Positions 8,482 to 17,187 of a stretch of DNA of 64,000 bases are shown piece by piece. Each line of letters opens with the position of its first letter. The stretch's first letter is position 1. A program made the position numbers and the translations under genes. This stretch comes from Solimonas terrae (lineage in GTDB: Bacteria; Pseudomonadota; Gammaproteobacteria; Nevskiales; Nevskiaceae), in NCBI RefSeq assembly GCF_011067135.1, contig NZ_JAAMOW010000008.1:186001-250000 (forward strand), read 5' to 3'. The notes below the pieces were generated by a model. The model made no database searches. It saw nothing but the letters and a program-made list of their open reading frames with translations, and was not told the origin of the DNA.

Positions 8482-11169
8482 GTGAATTTGAATTCGAAGC
8501 GCATCGTGGTCCGGGTCAGCGTGCTGACGGCCTTGGCGGTGCTCGAAGGAACGAGCTGGGCGCAGGACGCACCATCGCAAAGCGATGCGGCAGCCGCGCC
8601 CATGGTGTCGCCGGACGCCGGCGCTCCAGCGCCGACGGCGGCCGGGCAGGCGGACGACGCGGCGCTCGACGTGATTCCCTTGCCGGACGATGCGCCGGCG
8701 ACGCCCGCCGTGTCGCCCGATGCACCGGCACCCTCGAATATCGCGACGGTGGTAGTGACCGCGCAGCGGCGCGAGGAAAACATCCAGGACGTGCCGATCT
8801 CGATCACGGTGTTCAATCAGGAGCAGATCACCAAGGCGAACATGACCAACTCCGCCGATCTTGCGCTGTACACGCCGGCGCTCTCGGCCAACACCCGCTT
8901 CGGCGCGGAGAACGCGACGTTCACGATCCGCGGATTCACCCAGGACTTGCGCACAACCGCGTCGGTCGGCACCTACTTCGCCGAAGTGATCGCCCCGCGT
9001 GGCCAGAGCACCCAGGGTTCGGGTGACGGCGCGGGACCGGGCGCCTTGTTCGACCTGCAGAACGTGCAGGTCCTGAAAGGTCCGCAAGGCACCTTGTTCG
9101 GGCGCAACACCACCGGCGGTGCCATCCTGATCGTGCCGCAGAAACCGACGGACGCATTCGGCGGCTACGCGGAAATGTCGATCGGCGACTTCGACCTGCG
9201 GCAGGAGCAAGCGGTCGTCAATGTCCCGTTCGGCGATGCATTTCGCGTTCGTCTCGGCGTCGATCACAAGCAGCGCGACGGACACCTGACCAATGTCACC
9301 GGCGTCGGCGCCGACAAGCTTGGCGACGTCGACTACACCGCCGGCCGTCTCAGCGCGGTCTGGAATATCACCGACACGGTCGAGAACTACAGCATCCTGT
9401 CGATGGTGAATTCGGCCACGAAAGGCTATACCGCCGGGCTGTACGCCTGCGACAACCCGATCCGCAATCTGTCGACGCCCAGCGAATACGACGTGCAGAC
9501 CCTGATCAACGGTCTGGTCAACAGCCTGGCTACCGGCAGCATCAATCTCGCCGACCCGGTTCCCGGCGTTCCGGTCGGCAGTCCCTTCGCGCTGCTGACC
9601 TTCATGCCCTGCATGAACCAGCTCGCCCGACAGCAGGCGGCGGGGCAAGGCGGCTTCTACGATGTCGCCAGTACCGTCAAGGATCCGGCCACGGACCTCA
9701 AGGAGCGGCGCTTCATCAACACCACGACCTGGAAGATCGCGGACCAGATCGACTTCAAGAACATCGTCGCCTACGCCCACCTTTTCACGCGCAACGATTC
9801 GAGCATTTTCGGCACCCACTTTCCCGGCCCCACCGATACCACCGGCAATCGCGAGTTCTCCATCGGCCAGACCATGCGTCGCCCGGACATTCCGCTGACC
9901 AGTCAGGAAACCTGGGTCGAGGAAATGCAGCTTCAGGGCGAATCATTCGGGCACCGTCTGCAGTGGCAGGGCGGCCTGTACTACGAGAGCAGCACACCGG
10001 ACGGCTACTCCGGCAGCAATTCGGCCTCGTTCATCTACTGTGACCTGGCGTCCCTGCAGGGCGACCCGTCGAAGTTCGACTGTGTCGATCCGTATCTCGG
10101 TGTCCTCGGCGGCGTGCTGCATTACCAGGTCAAGACGAAATACCTGAATCGCGCGGTTTATGCGCAAGGGACTTACAGCCTCCTCGATTCGCTCAGCGTG
10201 ACCATGGGCTTGCGTTATACCTGGGACGAAACCGAAGGGCACGGCATCAAGACCCTCTATCGATATCTGCTATCCGTACCGCAGGCGCCGGCGACGGAAG
10301 TGCAGACACCGAAGATCAAGAGTTCCGCGCCGACCGGCATGCTCGAGTTGAGCTACTACCCGTGGGATCGCTTGATGACCTACGCGAAATACACGCGCGG
10401 CTATCGGCAGGGCAACGTCAACATGCTGGCCGATCCCGGTCTCGACACGCACAAGCCCGAATACGTGAACACGTATGAGGTCGGGTTCAAGGGCGGTTTC
10501 GATTGGCCGATCCGCGGCACCTTCGATACCGCGGTGTTCTACAACGAATTGACCGACATGCAGCTGCAGGGCGGCTACATCTCGCGATCCGGCGGTCCGA
10601 CCACGGCGATCTTCAATGCCGGCAAGGCGTGGTCGCGGGGCTTCGAGATCGAGAGCTCCCTGCAGCCGTTCGACCTCTTGACGATCAACCTGTCGTACTC
10701 GCTGCTGGACACCAAACTGGTCAAGTCCGCGGATTTCTGCGGCCGCGTCCAGCAGGTCGGTTTGATCGAAGGTCTGAGCTGCACGCCGATCGCGGACGTC
10801 GGCGACGATCTGCCGTTTGCCCCGAAGTCGAGCTATGTCGCCAATCTCACCTGGGCGCTGCCGGTGCCGACCGGGTTCGGCGGCCTGTCATTCGGCGTGA
10901 CCTATGCCTACACGGGCAAGCAGCGTGTTGCCGCCAGCAGCTCGTCGCCGTACGCGGTGCTCGACGACTTCGGCGTGCTGAATCTCAATCTGGACTGGAC
11001 CGGGCTGCTGGCGACCTCCTGCGATTTCAGCCTGTTCATGACCAACGTCACCGACGAGCAATATGTCACCTACACGAGCGGCACCTATCGCACACTGGGA
11101 TTCGAATCGCGCGCGGTCGGGTTGCCGCGGATGATGGGTGCGCGCTTGCGATACAACTTCGGATCATGA
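8482..11169 (+). CDS. TonB-dependent outer-membrane receptor (TonB1)
   Basis: An 895-residue outer-membrane receptor. A signal peptide ends at SWA-QD (about residue 27). A 55-60 residue Ala/Pro/Asp-rich linker follows, then the plug (VVVTAQRREENIQDVPISI, LKGPQGTLFGRNTTGGA) and the barrel ending in GARLRYNFGS with the terminal aromatic region typical of such barrels. It takes up a substrate using TonB energy. The sequence type is that of receptors near catabolic genes in sphingomonads and relatives rather than of siderophore receptors, but the ligand is unknown. The start GTG at 8482 has GGGAGGAG five bases upstream. Its stop overlaps the ATG of the NorQ-like gene, so the receptor sits inside the NorD1/NorQ1 pair. 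Confidence 0.92.
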   Translation: MNLNSKRIVVRVSVLTALAVLEGTSWAQDAPSQSDAAAAPMVSPDAGAPAPTAAGQADDAALDVIPLPDDAPATPAVSPDAPAPSNIATVVVTAQRREENIQDVPISITVFNQEQITKANMTNSADLALYTPALSANTRFGAENATFTIRGFTQDLRTTASVGTYFAEVIAPRGQSTQGSGDGAGPGALFDLQNVQVLKGPQGTLFGRNTTGGAILIVPQKPTDAFGGYAEMSIGDFDLRQEQAVVNVPFGDAFRVRLGVDHKQRDGHLTNVTGVGADKLGDVDYTAGRLSAVWNITDTVENYSILSMVNSATKGYTAGLYACDNPIRNLSTPSEYDVQTLINGLVNSLATGSINLADPVPGVPVGSPFALLTFMPCMNQLARQQAAGQGGFYDVASTVKDPATDLKERRFINTTTWKIADQIDFKNIVAYAHLFTRNDSSIFGTHFPGPTDTTGNREFSIGQTMRRPDIPLTSQETWVEEMQLQGESFGHRLQWQGGLYYESSTPDGYSGSNSASFIYCDLASLQGDPSKFDCVDPYLGVLGGVLHYQVKTKYLNRAVYAQGTYSLLDSLSVTMGLRYTWDETEGHGIKTLYRYLLSVPQAPATEVQTPKIKSSAPTGMLELSYYPWDRLMTYAKYTRGYRQGNVNMLADPGLDTHKPEYVNTYEVGFKGGFDWPIRGTFDTAVFYNELTDMQLQGGYISRSGGPTTAIFNAGKAWSRGFEIESSLQPFDLLTINLSYSLLDTKLVKSADFCGRVQQVGLIEGLSCTPIADVGDDLPFAPKSSYVANLTWALPVPTGFGGLSFGVTYAYTGKQRVAASSSSPYAVLDDFGVLNLNLDWTGLLATSCDFSLFMTNVTDEQYVTYTSGTYRTLGFESRAVGLPRMMGARLRYNFGS

Positions 11170-11981
11170 TCATGGACATGCGCACTCCCCGAGCGAACAG
11201 CGACACGCGGCCCTACTACGTCGCCACCGGCGACGAGGAAAAGATCTTCAAGGCGGCATTCCGTCAGGGCCTGTCGATTCTTCTCAAGGGGCCGACGGGC
11301 TGCGGCAAGACCCGCTTCGTCGAAGCCATGGCGCACGATCTCGGACGGCCGCTGATCACGGTGTCCTGTCACGACGATCTGACGACGGCCGATCTGGTCG
11401 GGCGCTATCTTCTCAACGGCAACCAGACGCAATGGGTCGATGGCCCGCTGACCCGCGCCGTGCGTGAAGGCGCCATCTGCTATCTCGACGAAATCGTCGA
11501 AGCGCGACAGGACACGACGGTCGTTCTCCATCCGCTGGCCGACCATCGCCGGCAGCTGCCGCTCGAGCGGCTCGGCGTGACGCTGGAAGCGGCGCCCGGC
11601 TTCTGCCTCGTCGTCTCGTACAACCCCGGCTATCAGAGCGTGCTCAAGGATCTCAAGGATTCGACGCGGCAACGCATGGTGGCGCTGGAGTTCGGCTTTC
11701 CGTCGCCGCAGGTCGAGGAGGGCATCGTCGCAACCGAGGCCGGTATCGCGCCGGCGCAGGCGGAGAAACTGGTGCGTCTCGGGCAGGCGATACGCCGTCT
11801 CGAAAACGGCGGTCTGCGCGAAGTCGCGTCGACGCGTGTGCTGATTGCCGCCGGGCGCCTGGTGGCCGAGGGCTTGACACTCACGCAGGCCGCGCGCGCT
11901 GCGGTCGCCGGACCCCTGAGCGACGACGCGCGAGTCAGCGACGGCCTGAACAAGATGATCGACGTCTATCTCGGCGGCTAG
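11166..11981 (+). CDS. NorQ/CbbQ-like MoxR-class AAA+ ATPase (NorQ1)
   Basis: A 271-residue AAA+ protein. It has Walker A GPTGCGKT near residue 40, the CbbQ/NorQ-type segment SCHDDLTTADLVGRYLL, Walker B ICYLDEIVEAR, and VVSYNPGYQS with DSTRQRMVALEF further on. Members form rings that remodel or activate metalloenzymes together with a VWA partner. It begins at an ATG overlapping the TonB1 stop (ATGA); ATGs two and four codons later are also possible. It converges on the TetR2 gene with a 4-base overlap of stops. It closely resembles NorQ2 (14816-15646) through the ATPase core. The likely partner is NorD1, upstream of the receptor gene. The target enzyme is not identified; the A/B membrane proteins are candidates by location. 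Confidence 0.9.
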   Translation: MIMDMRTPRANSDTRPYYVATGDEEKIFKAAFRQGLSILLKGPTGCGKTRFVEAMAHDLGRPLITVSCHDDLTTADLVGRYLLNGNQTQWVDGPLTRAVREGAICYLDEIVEARQDTTVVLHPLADHRRQLPLERLGVTLEAAPGFCLVVSYNPGYQSVLKDLKDSTRQRMVALEFGFPSPQVEEGIVATEAGIAPAQAEKLVRLGQAIRRLENGGLREVASTRVLIAAGRLVAEGLTLTQAARAAVAGPLSDDARVSDGLNKMIDVYLGG

Positions 11982-12724
11982 TCGCCGCCGGATGCGCGCC
12001 GCTTCGTGGCGGGGGGGCTGCCGGCCTTGCCAGCGGGCCGGGCCTTGCTCGCCATCTTTCGGCGACTGCTGGACATGCCGAGGACGCGCCGCACGGTGAA
12101 CACGACATCACTCTTGTGGGCGGCCAGTTGTTCCGGTGCGAGCGGCTTGAACGAGCCGGCCGGAATCAGCGAGGCCAGCGCCGACACGTAGAACACGCTG
12201 GTACCGATCGCCGCGCTCGCGGCGTGGAACGGATCGTTGTGCAGCGGCTTGAGTTCGCCGCTCTTGCGGCCTTCCTCGAACATCGCCCAGGCCATGCCGA
12301 GCACGCGATCGGACGAGCGATAGATCAACTGGTTCGGGTGTTCCTCGGCGTCGGCGACATGACGCAGGATGAGTCGCGCGAGGGTCGGGCGCTCCTGCAG
12401 TCCGTCGACCCAGGCTTCGGCGGCGCGCTCGATCCGCTGCGTGATCGAGCCGGGCGGCGACATGGCTTCTTCCAGGCGCTTGGCGAGCGAGCCGAAGGCG
12501 GTCTCGAGCACGGCATCGTAAAGCGTCTGCTTGTCGCGAAAGTGGTAGAAGAGCGCCGGCCGGGTCAGGCCGACGGCGTCGGCGACATCTTCCAGGCGCG
12601 TGACGGCGTATCCGCGTCGTGCAAACAGATCTTCCGCGGCGGCGAGGATCGCGGCGCGTGAGCGCTCGGCGGGCTTCAGGGCTTTGGGGGGTTTCGTGCT
12701 GCTCACTTGATTCTGCTGATGCAC
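11978..12724 (-). CDS. TetR/AcrR-family transcriptional regulator (TetR2)
   Basis: A 248-residue regulator. The N-terminal HTH is RAAILAAAEDLFARRGYAVTR plus DVADAVGLTRPALFYHFRDK. The C-terminus carries a basic, Ala/Lys/Pro-rich tail after about residue 215 that TetR1 lacks. The start is a GTG at 12724. The gene is divergent from the membrane-peptide/NorD2/NorQ2/A1/B1 operon, with an inverted repeat and facing promoters between them, so it probably controls that operon and itself. It is a paralogue of TetR1, suggesting that the two arms of the island arose by duplication and respond to related ligands. The ligand is unknown. Confidence 0.9.
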   Translation of the reverse strand: MHQQNQVSSTKPPKALKPAERSRAAILAAAEDLFARRGYAVTRLEDVADAVGLTRPALFYHFRDKQTLYDAVLETAFGSLAKRLEEAMSPPGSITQRIERAAEAWVDGLQERPTLARLILRHVADAEEHPNQLIYRSSDRVLGMAWAMFEEGRKSGELKPLHNDPFHAASAAIGTSVFYVSALASLIPAGSFKPLAPEQLAAHKSDVVFTVRRVLGMSSSRRKMASKARPAGKAGSPPATKRRASGGD

Positions 12725-12888
12725 CTTGGTGATTCCCTGGCGGAAGAATACATGACGTCGCAGAAATGACCCCGACGCCTTCGATTCGTGCCCGTGTCTG
12801 AAGCGATGCCCTCGCGCTGTGGGGAGCGCCGCGCCGCGTTGCGGCGGCCATGTCGGGCGGCGGCGGCGGCCGTCGCCGGGCCGTCTTC

Positions 12889-12947
12889 TTTATATTTGAC
12901 TCTCATGTAAAAAATCAATTGACTCGAAAGTCAATTACCGATAGCGT
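12889..12947. promoter_or_regulatory. Divergent promoters and operator between TetR2 and the first membrane cassette
   Basis: This lies in the 304-base gap between TetR2 and the 32-aa peptide gene. An inverted repeat AATTGACT-CGAA-AGTCAATT occupies 12917-12936. Its TTGACT (12919-12924) serves as a -35 for rightward transcription, with TAGCGT (12942-12947) 17 bases on. Leftward there is TTGATT (complement of 12913-12918), an 18-base spacer and TATAAA (complement of 12889-12894). The dyad overlaps both -35 elements, so one bound TetR2 dimer could silence both promoters. The rest of the gap shows nothing else that I recognise. Confidence 0.6.
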
Positions 12948-13028
12948 GTGGATGCGGGTTTGCGGGGCGTCGCGATGCGATGCCGTCCGCTCCGGCATCA
13001 CACATAAAGAACGGAAACGGAGGCCCTC

Positions 13029-13127
13029 ATGCTCCTCGACATGCTTCGACTCGCCGTCGGCTTCGGCTCGGCCGGCCTGATCGTCTGGTTCTGGTACTGG
13101 TTCATGCAGGCCGTTGGCACGTTCTGA
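13029..13127 (+). CDS. 32-aa single-TM peptide, first of the membrane cassette (copy 1)
   Basis: A very short open frame with a GGAGG site five bases before its ATG. The product begins MLLDMLRLAVGFGSAGLIVW and ends in MQAVGTF, and is almost entirely one membrane helix with a Trp/Tyr-rich end (VWFWYWF). A second copy at 21632-21730 encodes a product of identical length with the pattern MLLDxLRL, FGS, LIV, FWYW, M and GTF conserved. Conservation between paralogous loci, the ribosome sites and first position after a promoter argue that it is a real subunit. It probably belongs to a membrane complex with A and B, as CydX or CcoQ do in oxidases; that is analogy only. Confidence 0.75.
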   Translation: MLLDMLRLAVGFGSAGLIVWFWYWFMQAVGTF

Positions 13128-13185
13128 GAGCGACTGCCTTGCGCCTCCCCGTCGTCCTTCTCATGGGCCTGCCACGGCGCGACTG

Positions 13186-14793
13186 ATGCCGGACTCGGGT
13201 CTCTATTCGGAGCCGCCGATGGAGCGGCCGGAAGGTGGCGCTGCCATGCCGATCGCGCCGCTTGCGGTCGGTGCCGCGCAGGCGCTGCGGGTCGAGCGTG
13301 GCTGCGCGCTGGTCGCCGCGGCCTTTTCGCAGGGCCATCGCGGCAGCGCCCGCATCATCTCCGGCGAGGCGCGCGGATTCGGTCTGAACGCGAGCCGCAG
13401 CGTGGTCCATATCCCGTACCCGGCGCTGGCGCCGGACTGGAACCTGCGGACCTGGACCTGCGGCGTCGCGCTGCAATGCGCGCCATCCAAGGACCGCATT
13501 GCCCATTACCCGCTGCAGGACCTGTCGCTGCGCGAGCGAATGGCGGTGGTGCTCGCCGAGGGCGAAGTGGCAATGGGCTGGGTGGCCGCGCAGTGGCCGG
13601 GGCTCATGTCCGAGATGCGTCGCCACCTGCCGGACCTGCAGGCTGCCGATCCGGAGCTGAGCGGTCCGGCGATCTTCGCGCGGGCGCAGGCGCTGGCGCA
13701 TTCGCAGCAGGACCTGGTCTGTCCGCCGCTGCTCGGCCACCTGCCGTTCGGCACGCCGGGACAGGCCGGTCTGCTCGCGGCGATCCGCCGGATGTACGGG
13801 CGCATGCCGTGGTCGAAACCGAATCAGCTCATCTCGCCGAAGTTCGACAGCATTCCGGTTGGCGGCGAAGGCAATGTCCGCAATCCGAACCTGCCGCCAC
13901 CGAGCCGGCCCGAAGAAGAGGACGTCGAGATTCGTGCCGATCAACGTGCCGGCATCCCGTATCCGGAGTGGAACTTCTGGAACGAAAGCTTTCTTCGCGA
14001 CCACGTCGCCGTGCTCGAACGCAAGCATGTACGCGTCGCGGACCGCTCACGGCCGGTGTCGGCGGACCTTCGCAAGTGGTTCGAGGAGCACACGCGTCGC
14101 GTGATGAAGAACGGCCTCGAAGATGGATCCGATCTCGACATCGATCGCTACATCGAGCACTACATCGATACGGCATGTGGCCGGCACTCCGAGGCGCGCG
14201 TGTTCCGCGATCTGCTGCCGGCATTTCGCGACGTGACGACGGCGCTGCTGCTCGACGGCAGCGCTTCGCTCGGCGCCGGCCGCGGCGGCGTCTTCCAGCT
14301 CGAACTCGCCTGCGCCGACGCGCTTTGCCATGCCATGACGCTGGCGCGCGAGCGGCACGGCCTGTTCCTGTTCAACGGCAATACCCGGCATCGGGTCGAC
14401 GTCACCTGCCTGAAGGACTTCGCCGATCCGCGCCTCGTGCTGCCGGGCGATCTCGGCCTGTCGGCGGGCGGCTACACCCGGCTGGGCGCCCCGCTGCGCC
14501 ACCTGACCAGCCGCCTGCTCGAACAGCCGGCGGAGCGCCGGCTGCTGATCGTCATCGGCGACGGTCTGATTTCCGACGAAGGCTACGAAGGCCGCTACGC
14601 GTGGGCCGACTCCGCACACGCCGTCGAAGAGGCCGAGGACGCCGGCGTATCGATCTACTACATCGGCGTCGGTCAGGTGCGGGTCGATCCGCTGCCGGAC
14701 GTGTTCGGTGCGCGCCGCTCGACGCGCATCACGCGCGTCGAGGATCTGCCGCGCGTGCTGGCCCGCGTCCACCGCGAGCTTGTCGACGCATGA
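13186..14793 (+). CDS. NorD/CbbO-like VWA-domain protein, diverged (NorD2)
   Basis: A 535-residue protein, paralogous to NorD1 but strongly diverged. It keeps the GIPYPEWNFWNE motif (compare IAYPEW in NorD1) and a C-terminal VWA domain with the metal site DGSAS near residue 355 (TTALLLDGSASLG), GGYTRLGAPLRH and VIGDGLISDEGYEG. The central acidic/basic linker of NorD1 is shorter here. The start is uncertain: ATG 13186 has no strong ribosome site, and a TTG at 13114 or an ATG at 13219 is possible. It lies between the 32-aa peptide gene and NorQ2, inside the cassette operon, so its client is probably the A/B membrane complex. That role follows from NorQD/CbbQO precedent and position. Confidence 0.85.
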   Translation: MPDSGLYSEPPMERPEGGAAMPIAPLAVGAAQALRVERGCALVAAAFSQGHRGSARIISGEARGFGLNASRSVVHIPYPALAPDWNLRTWTCGVALQCAPSKDRIAHYPLQDLSLRERMAVVLAEGEVAMGWVAAQWPGLMSEMRRHLPDLQAADPELSGPAIFARAQALAHSQQDLVCPPLLGHLPFGTPGQAGLLAAIRRMYGRMPWSKPNQLISPKFDSIPVGGEGNVRNPNLPPPSRPEEEDVEIRADQRAGIPYPEWNFWNESFLRDHVAVLERKHVRVADRSRPVSADLRKWFEEHTRRVMKNGLEDGSDLDIDRYIEHYIDTACGRHSEARVFRDLLPAFRDVTTALLLDGSASLGAGRGGVFQLELACADALCHAMTLARERHGLFLFNGNTRHRVDVTCLKDFADPRLVLPGDLGLSAGGYTRLGAPLRHLTSRLLEQPAERRLLIVIGDGLISDEGYEGRYAWADSAHAVEEAEDAGVSIYYIGVGQVRVDPLPDVFGARRSTRITRVEDLPRVLARVHRELVDA

Positions 14794-14815
14794 ACCCAGC
14801 CAGCAAGAGGTGAAG

Positions 14816-15646
14816 ATGAGGAGAGATTTCTATCAGGTCAGCGGCAGGGAAGTCGACCTGTTCCGGCAGGCCTACGCGCAGCGGGTTCCGGTGATGCTCA
14901 CCGGGCCGACCGGTTGCGGCAAGACACGCCTCGTGGAGTACATGGGCGGCGTGCTGAATCGCCCGGTGGTGACGATCAGCTGCCACGACGATCTGACCAG
15001 TTCCGACCTGGTCGGCCGCTATACGGTTTCAGGCGGCGACGTCGTCTGGCACGACGGGCCGCTGACGCGCGCCGTCAAGGAAGGCGCGATCTGCTACATG
15101 GACGAGGTCGTCGAGGCACGCCACGACTCGCTGGCCGTGCTGCACTCGCTGACCGACCATCGCCGCACGCTGTTTCTCGATCGTGCCGGCGCAGTCGTCG
15201 AAGCGCCCGATGCCTTCATGCTCGTGTGTTCGTACAACCCGGCCTACCGCAGCTCGCTGAAGGAACTGAAGCCTTCATTCCGCCAGCGCTTCGTCACCGT
15301 GGCGATGACGTATCTGCCGGCCGAGCTCGAAGTGCAGGTGCTCGTCTCCGAATCGGGCGTCGATCGGGCCGCGGCACAGCGGCTGGTCAAATGCGCGAGC
15401 AGCATCCGCAACGCCGACGACGTCCTCCATTTCGAACCGCCGTCGACACGCGTGCTGGTGACCGCCGCGAAGCTGGTCGCCGCCGGGGCCAGCGAACTCG
15501 AAGCTGCCGAAGTGAGCATCCTCGCGCCGCTCAGCAACGACGGCGCGATCACCGAAGGTCTGCGCGAGCTGGCCGCGGCCAGCCTTCTCGGCGCGAACAC
15601 CACAGCGCCCGACCGGCGCGTCATCGCGGGAGGAGTGAAGTCATGA
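14816..15646 (+). CDS. NorQ/CbbQ-like MoxR-class AAA+ ATPase (NorQ2)
   Basis: A 276-residue AAA+ ATPase. Walker A GPTGCGKT is near residue 29, then SCHDDLTSSDLVGRYTV, Walker B ICYMDEVVEAR, and VCSYNPAYRSSLKELKPSFRQRF. The core resembles NorQ1 almost motif for motif. The start ATG at 14816 has AGAGGTGA upstream. Its stop overlaps the ATG of the 44-aa membrane peptide (ATGA), so it is translationally coupled to the membrane subunits. Together with NorD2 it likely forms an activase that uses ATP to remodel a metal-dependent target, by precedent of NorQ with cNOR and CbbQ with RuBisCO. Neither classical target is encoded here. Confidence 0.92.
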   Translation: MRRDFYQVSGREVDLFRQAYAQRVPVMLTGPTGCGKTRLVEYMGGVLNRPVVTISCHDDLTSSDLVGRYTVSGGDVVWHDGPLTRAVKEGAICYMDEVVEARHDSLAVLHSLTDHRRTLFLDRAGAVVEAPDAFMLVCSYNPAYRSSLKELKPSFRQRFVTVAMTYLPAELEVQVLVSESGVDRAAAQRLVKCASSIRNADDVLHFEPPSTRVLVTAAKLVAAGASELEAAEVSILAPLSNDGAITEGLRELAAASLLGANTTAPDRRVIAGGVKS

Positions 15647-15777
15647 GTGGCAGTTCGACATCTGATCAGGACCGCAAGCGCAAGCGCGCCATGATCGTTT
15701 TCCAGATCGTGATCTACAGCTGGATCCTCGGCACCTTCCTCGTCCAGCTTTATCTGAAATCCATCAGCGACTGGTAG
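15643..15777 (+). CDS. 44-aa single-TM peptide of the membrane cassette (copy 1)
   Basis: A 44-residue product with a basic cytoplasmic N-terminus (QDRKRKRAMIVFQIV) and one membrane helix ending in FLVQLYLKSISDW. The ATG overlaps the NorQ2 stop, and the A1 gene begins seven bases after its own stop. The paralogue at 21787-21921 has the same length and pattern (QDR, basic run, MIVFQIV, Y, FL, QL, final W), which supports it as a true gene despite its size. It is probably a small structural or assembly subunit of the same complex as A and B. I know of no named family. Confidence 0.8.
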   Translation: MSGSSTSDQDRKRKRAMIVFQIVIYSWILGTFLVQLYLKSISDW

Positions 15778-15784
15778 ACCGATC

Positions 15785-16480
15785 ATGACGACCCTCACGA
15801 AATCCGCAGGCTTCGGCGGCTACGACGCCCATCAGATCGCAAGTCAGGCGGCGCAACGCCGCGCCGACTACTGGATGATCTCCGGCACGCTGCTGATGGG
15901 CTGCGCCGTGCTCGGCCTCATCGGCCTGCCGCTGTTCTTCCGCGGCATCTGGCTGCAGAGCCAGGCGGCGAAAGCCGGCCTGACGATGCGGCCGACCATC
16001 GTCACACTGATCGGTTACCTGGTCATCATCGATTCGGCGCTGAACAGCATCGGCTGGACGCTGGATCTGTTTGCGCACCACACCCTGATCAACCGCGTGC
16101 TGACCACCGGCTGGGGTGCGATGTTCGATGGCGGCTACTTCTGGCACTACAACGAGCTGTGGCTCGGCGGTGCCGGCGCGCCGGGCGAGAAAGCCTGGGA
16201 AATCTCGCTGATCCCCGTGCTGTTCTGCGCGCGCATGGCGGCGGCAATCGGACTGCTGCAGATGAAGCGCTGGGGCCAGCAGTGGCTGATCGTCACCTGC
16301 TGGATGGGGATGATCGTCTGGTTTGGCTACAACACCAACATGACGATCTTCGCCGACGTGCGCTATTCGCACATCACGTTCCCGGTCTGGGGCTGGTGGC
16401 TCTACGACATCTGGTACATCACGCCGTTCCTGTCGCTGCCGTATCTGCACACGGTCAATCGCGAAATCTTCTCCGACTGA
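15785..16480 (+). CDS. Cassette membrane protein A1, unknown family
   Basis: A 231-residue protein with about five membrane helices (roughly 32-53, 69-90, 139-158, 165-185, 200-221). It aligns without gaps to A2 (21931-22626), same length, about 70% identical by my hand count. Strictly shared segments include [13 protein letters not shown] (113-126), [18 protein letters not shown] and the final [11 protein letters not shown]. Shared polar residues that could bind metal are His16, His99, His121, His222, Glu124, Asp83, Asp115, Asp191 and Asp208. It is preceded by NorQ2 and the 44-aa peptide and followed by B1. I do not recognise it as PmoA/PmoC, AlkB, NorB or another known oxygenase or oxidase subunit. 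A membrane metalloenzyme subunit is an inference. Confidence 0.9.
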   Translation: MTTLTKSAGFGGYDAHQIASQAAQRRADYWMISGTLLMGCAVLGLIGLPLFFRGIWLQSQAAKAGLTMRPTIVTLIGYLVIIDSALNSIGWTLDLFAHHTLINRVLTTGWGAMFDGGYFWHYNELWLGGAGAPGEKAWEISLIPVLFCARMAAAIGLLQMKRWGQQWLIVTCWMGMIVWFGYNTNMTIFADVRYSHITFPVWGWWLYDIWYITPFLSLPYLHTVNREIFSD

Positions 16481-16515
16481 GCGCAGGCAAGACGAAACCC
16501 GACAGGAAACATTCG

Positions 16516-16965
16516 ATGAATACCAAAGCCAAGAAGGATCTGCCGCTCGGCACGACCGAGACCTATTCGACGATGCACAAGTGGCTGCAGCGCGCCCTGT
16601 TCGTCTGTCTGACCTGCCTGGTGATCGAAGGCGCGTTCACGCTGCCGGGTATCGCCATCTGGATGGGCTGGCCGACGCTGTCGCTGCAGCAGATCTGCAG
16701 CGAACTCGAGAAGGTCCGCTACTCCGACGACAGCCGCGAATGCATCTACCCGTACCCGCTGTTCGGGCCTTCGGAAGGGGCCGGGCAGACGACCGCCAAG
16801 GATGTCTGGGGCATCCAGCCCAAACCCTTGTACCGCCGCATCGGCTTTCGCGATCTCGTCCGGTTCCGCGACGAACGACTCGCGCGACAGGCCGCGGAAA
16901 AGAAAAAGCAGACCGAAGCGCCGGACGATGGAACGCAAGCGCCGGTAGCCGCGCCGGCGCCGTGA
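16516..16965 (+). CDS. Cassette membrane protein B1, unknown family
   Basis: A 149-residue protein with a basic N-terminus, one membrane helix (about 26-50, [21 protein letters not shown]) and a C-terminal domain probably on the periplasmic side by the positive-inside rule. The region after the helix is highly conserved with B2 (22665-23132): [36 protein letters not shown]. It has a shared pair of cysteines (61 and 76) that could form a disulfide or bind metal. The tail is Lys/Ala/Pro-rich and differs between copies. It lies 35 bases after A1. It is probably the partner of A1 in a membrane complex. No known family is recognised. Confidence 0.85.
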   Translation: MNTKAKKDLPLGTTETYSTMHKWLQRALFVCLTCLVIEGAFTLPGIAIWMGWPTLSLQQICSELEKVRYSDDSRECIYPYPLFGPSEGAGQTTAKDVWGIQPKPLYRRIGFRDLVRFRDERLARQAAEKKKQTEAPDDGTQAPVAAPAP

Positions 16966-17187
16966 TGGGCGCTTCGCGGCGTGCGTGCCGTGTGCGGATC
17001 GCGTTCCTGAATCGATCCATCGACGGCGCAGGGCGCGTGGATCAAGGCGACAGGGAGCGGCTCGAAGCAAACGAAGCCGATCGGGCGAAGACCTGACGGT
17101 GGTTGGTGGCATCGCATCAGCGTGCGAGACGAGGACGGCAGCATCCGCGAGCGGGCATGCCGAGCGAAATCAGGGAGGGGAGGCGAG

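Noticed and set aside
8128-9819. A 563-codon minus-strand frame opposite TonB1
   Set aside because: Antisense shadow of TonB1 and the end of NorD1.
13186-15646. NorD2/NorQ2 as part of a denitrification (norCBQD) operon
   Set aside because: No NorB or NorC is present, and A is far too short and lacks the six-histidine heme-copper pattern.
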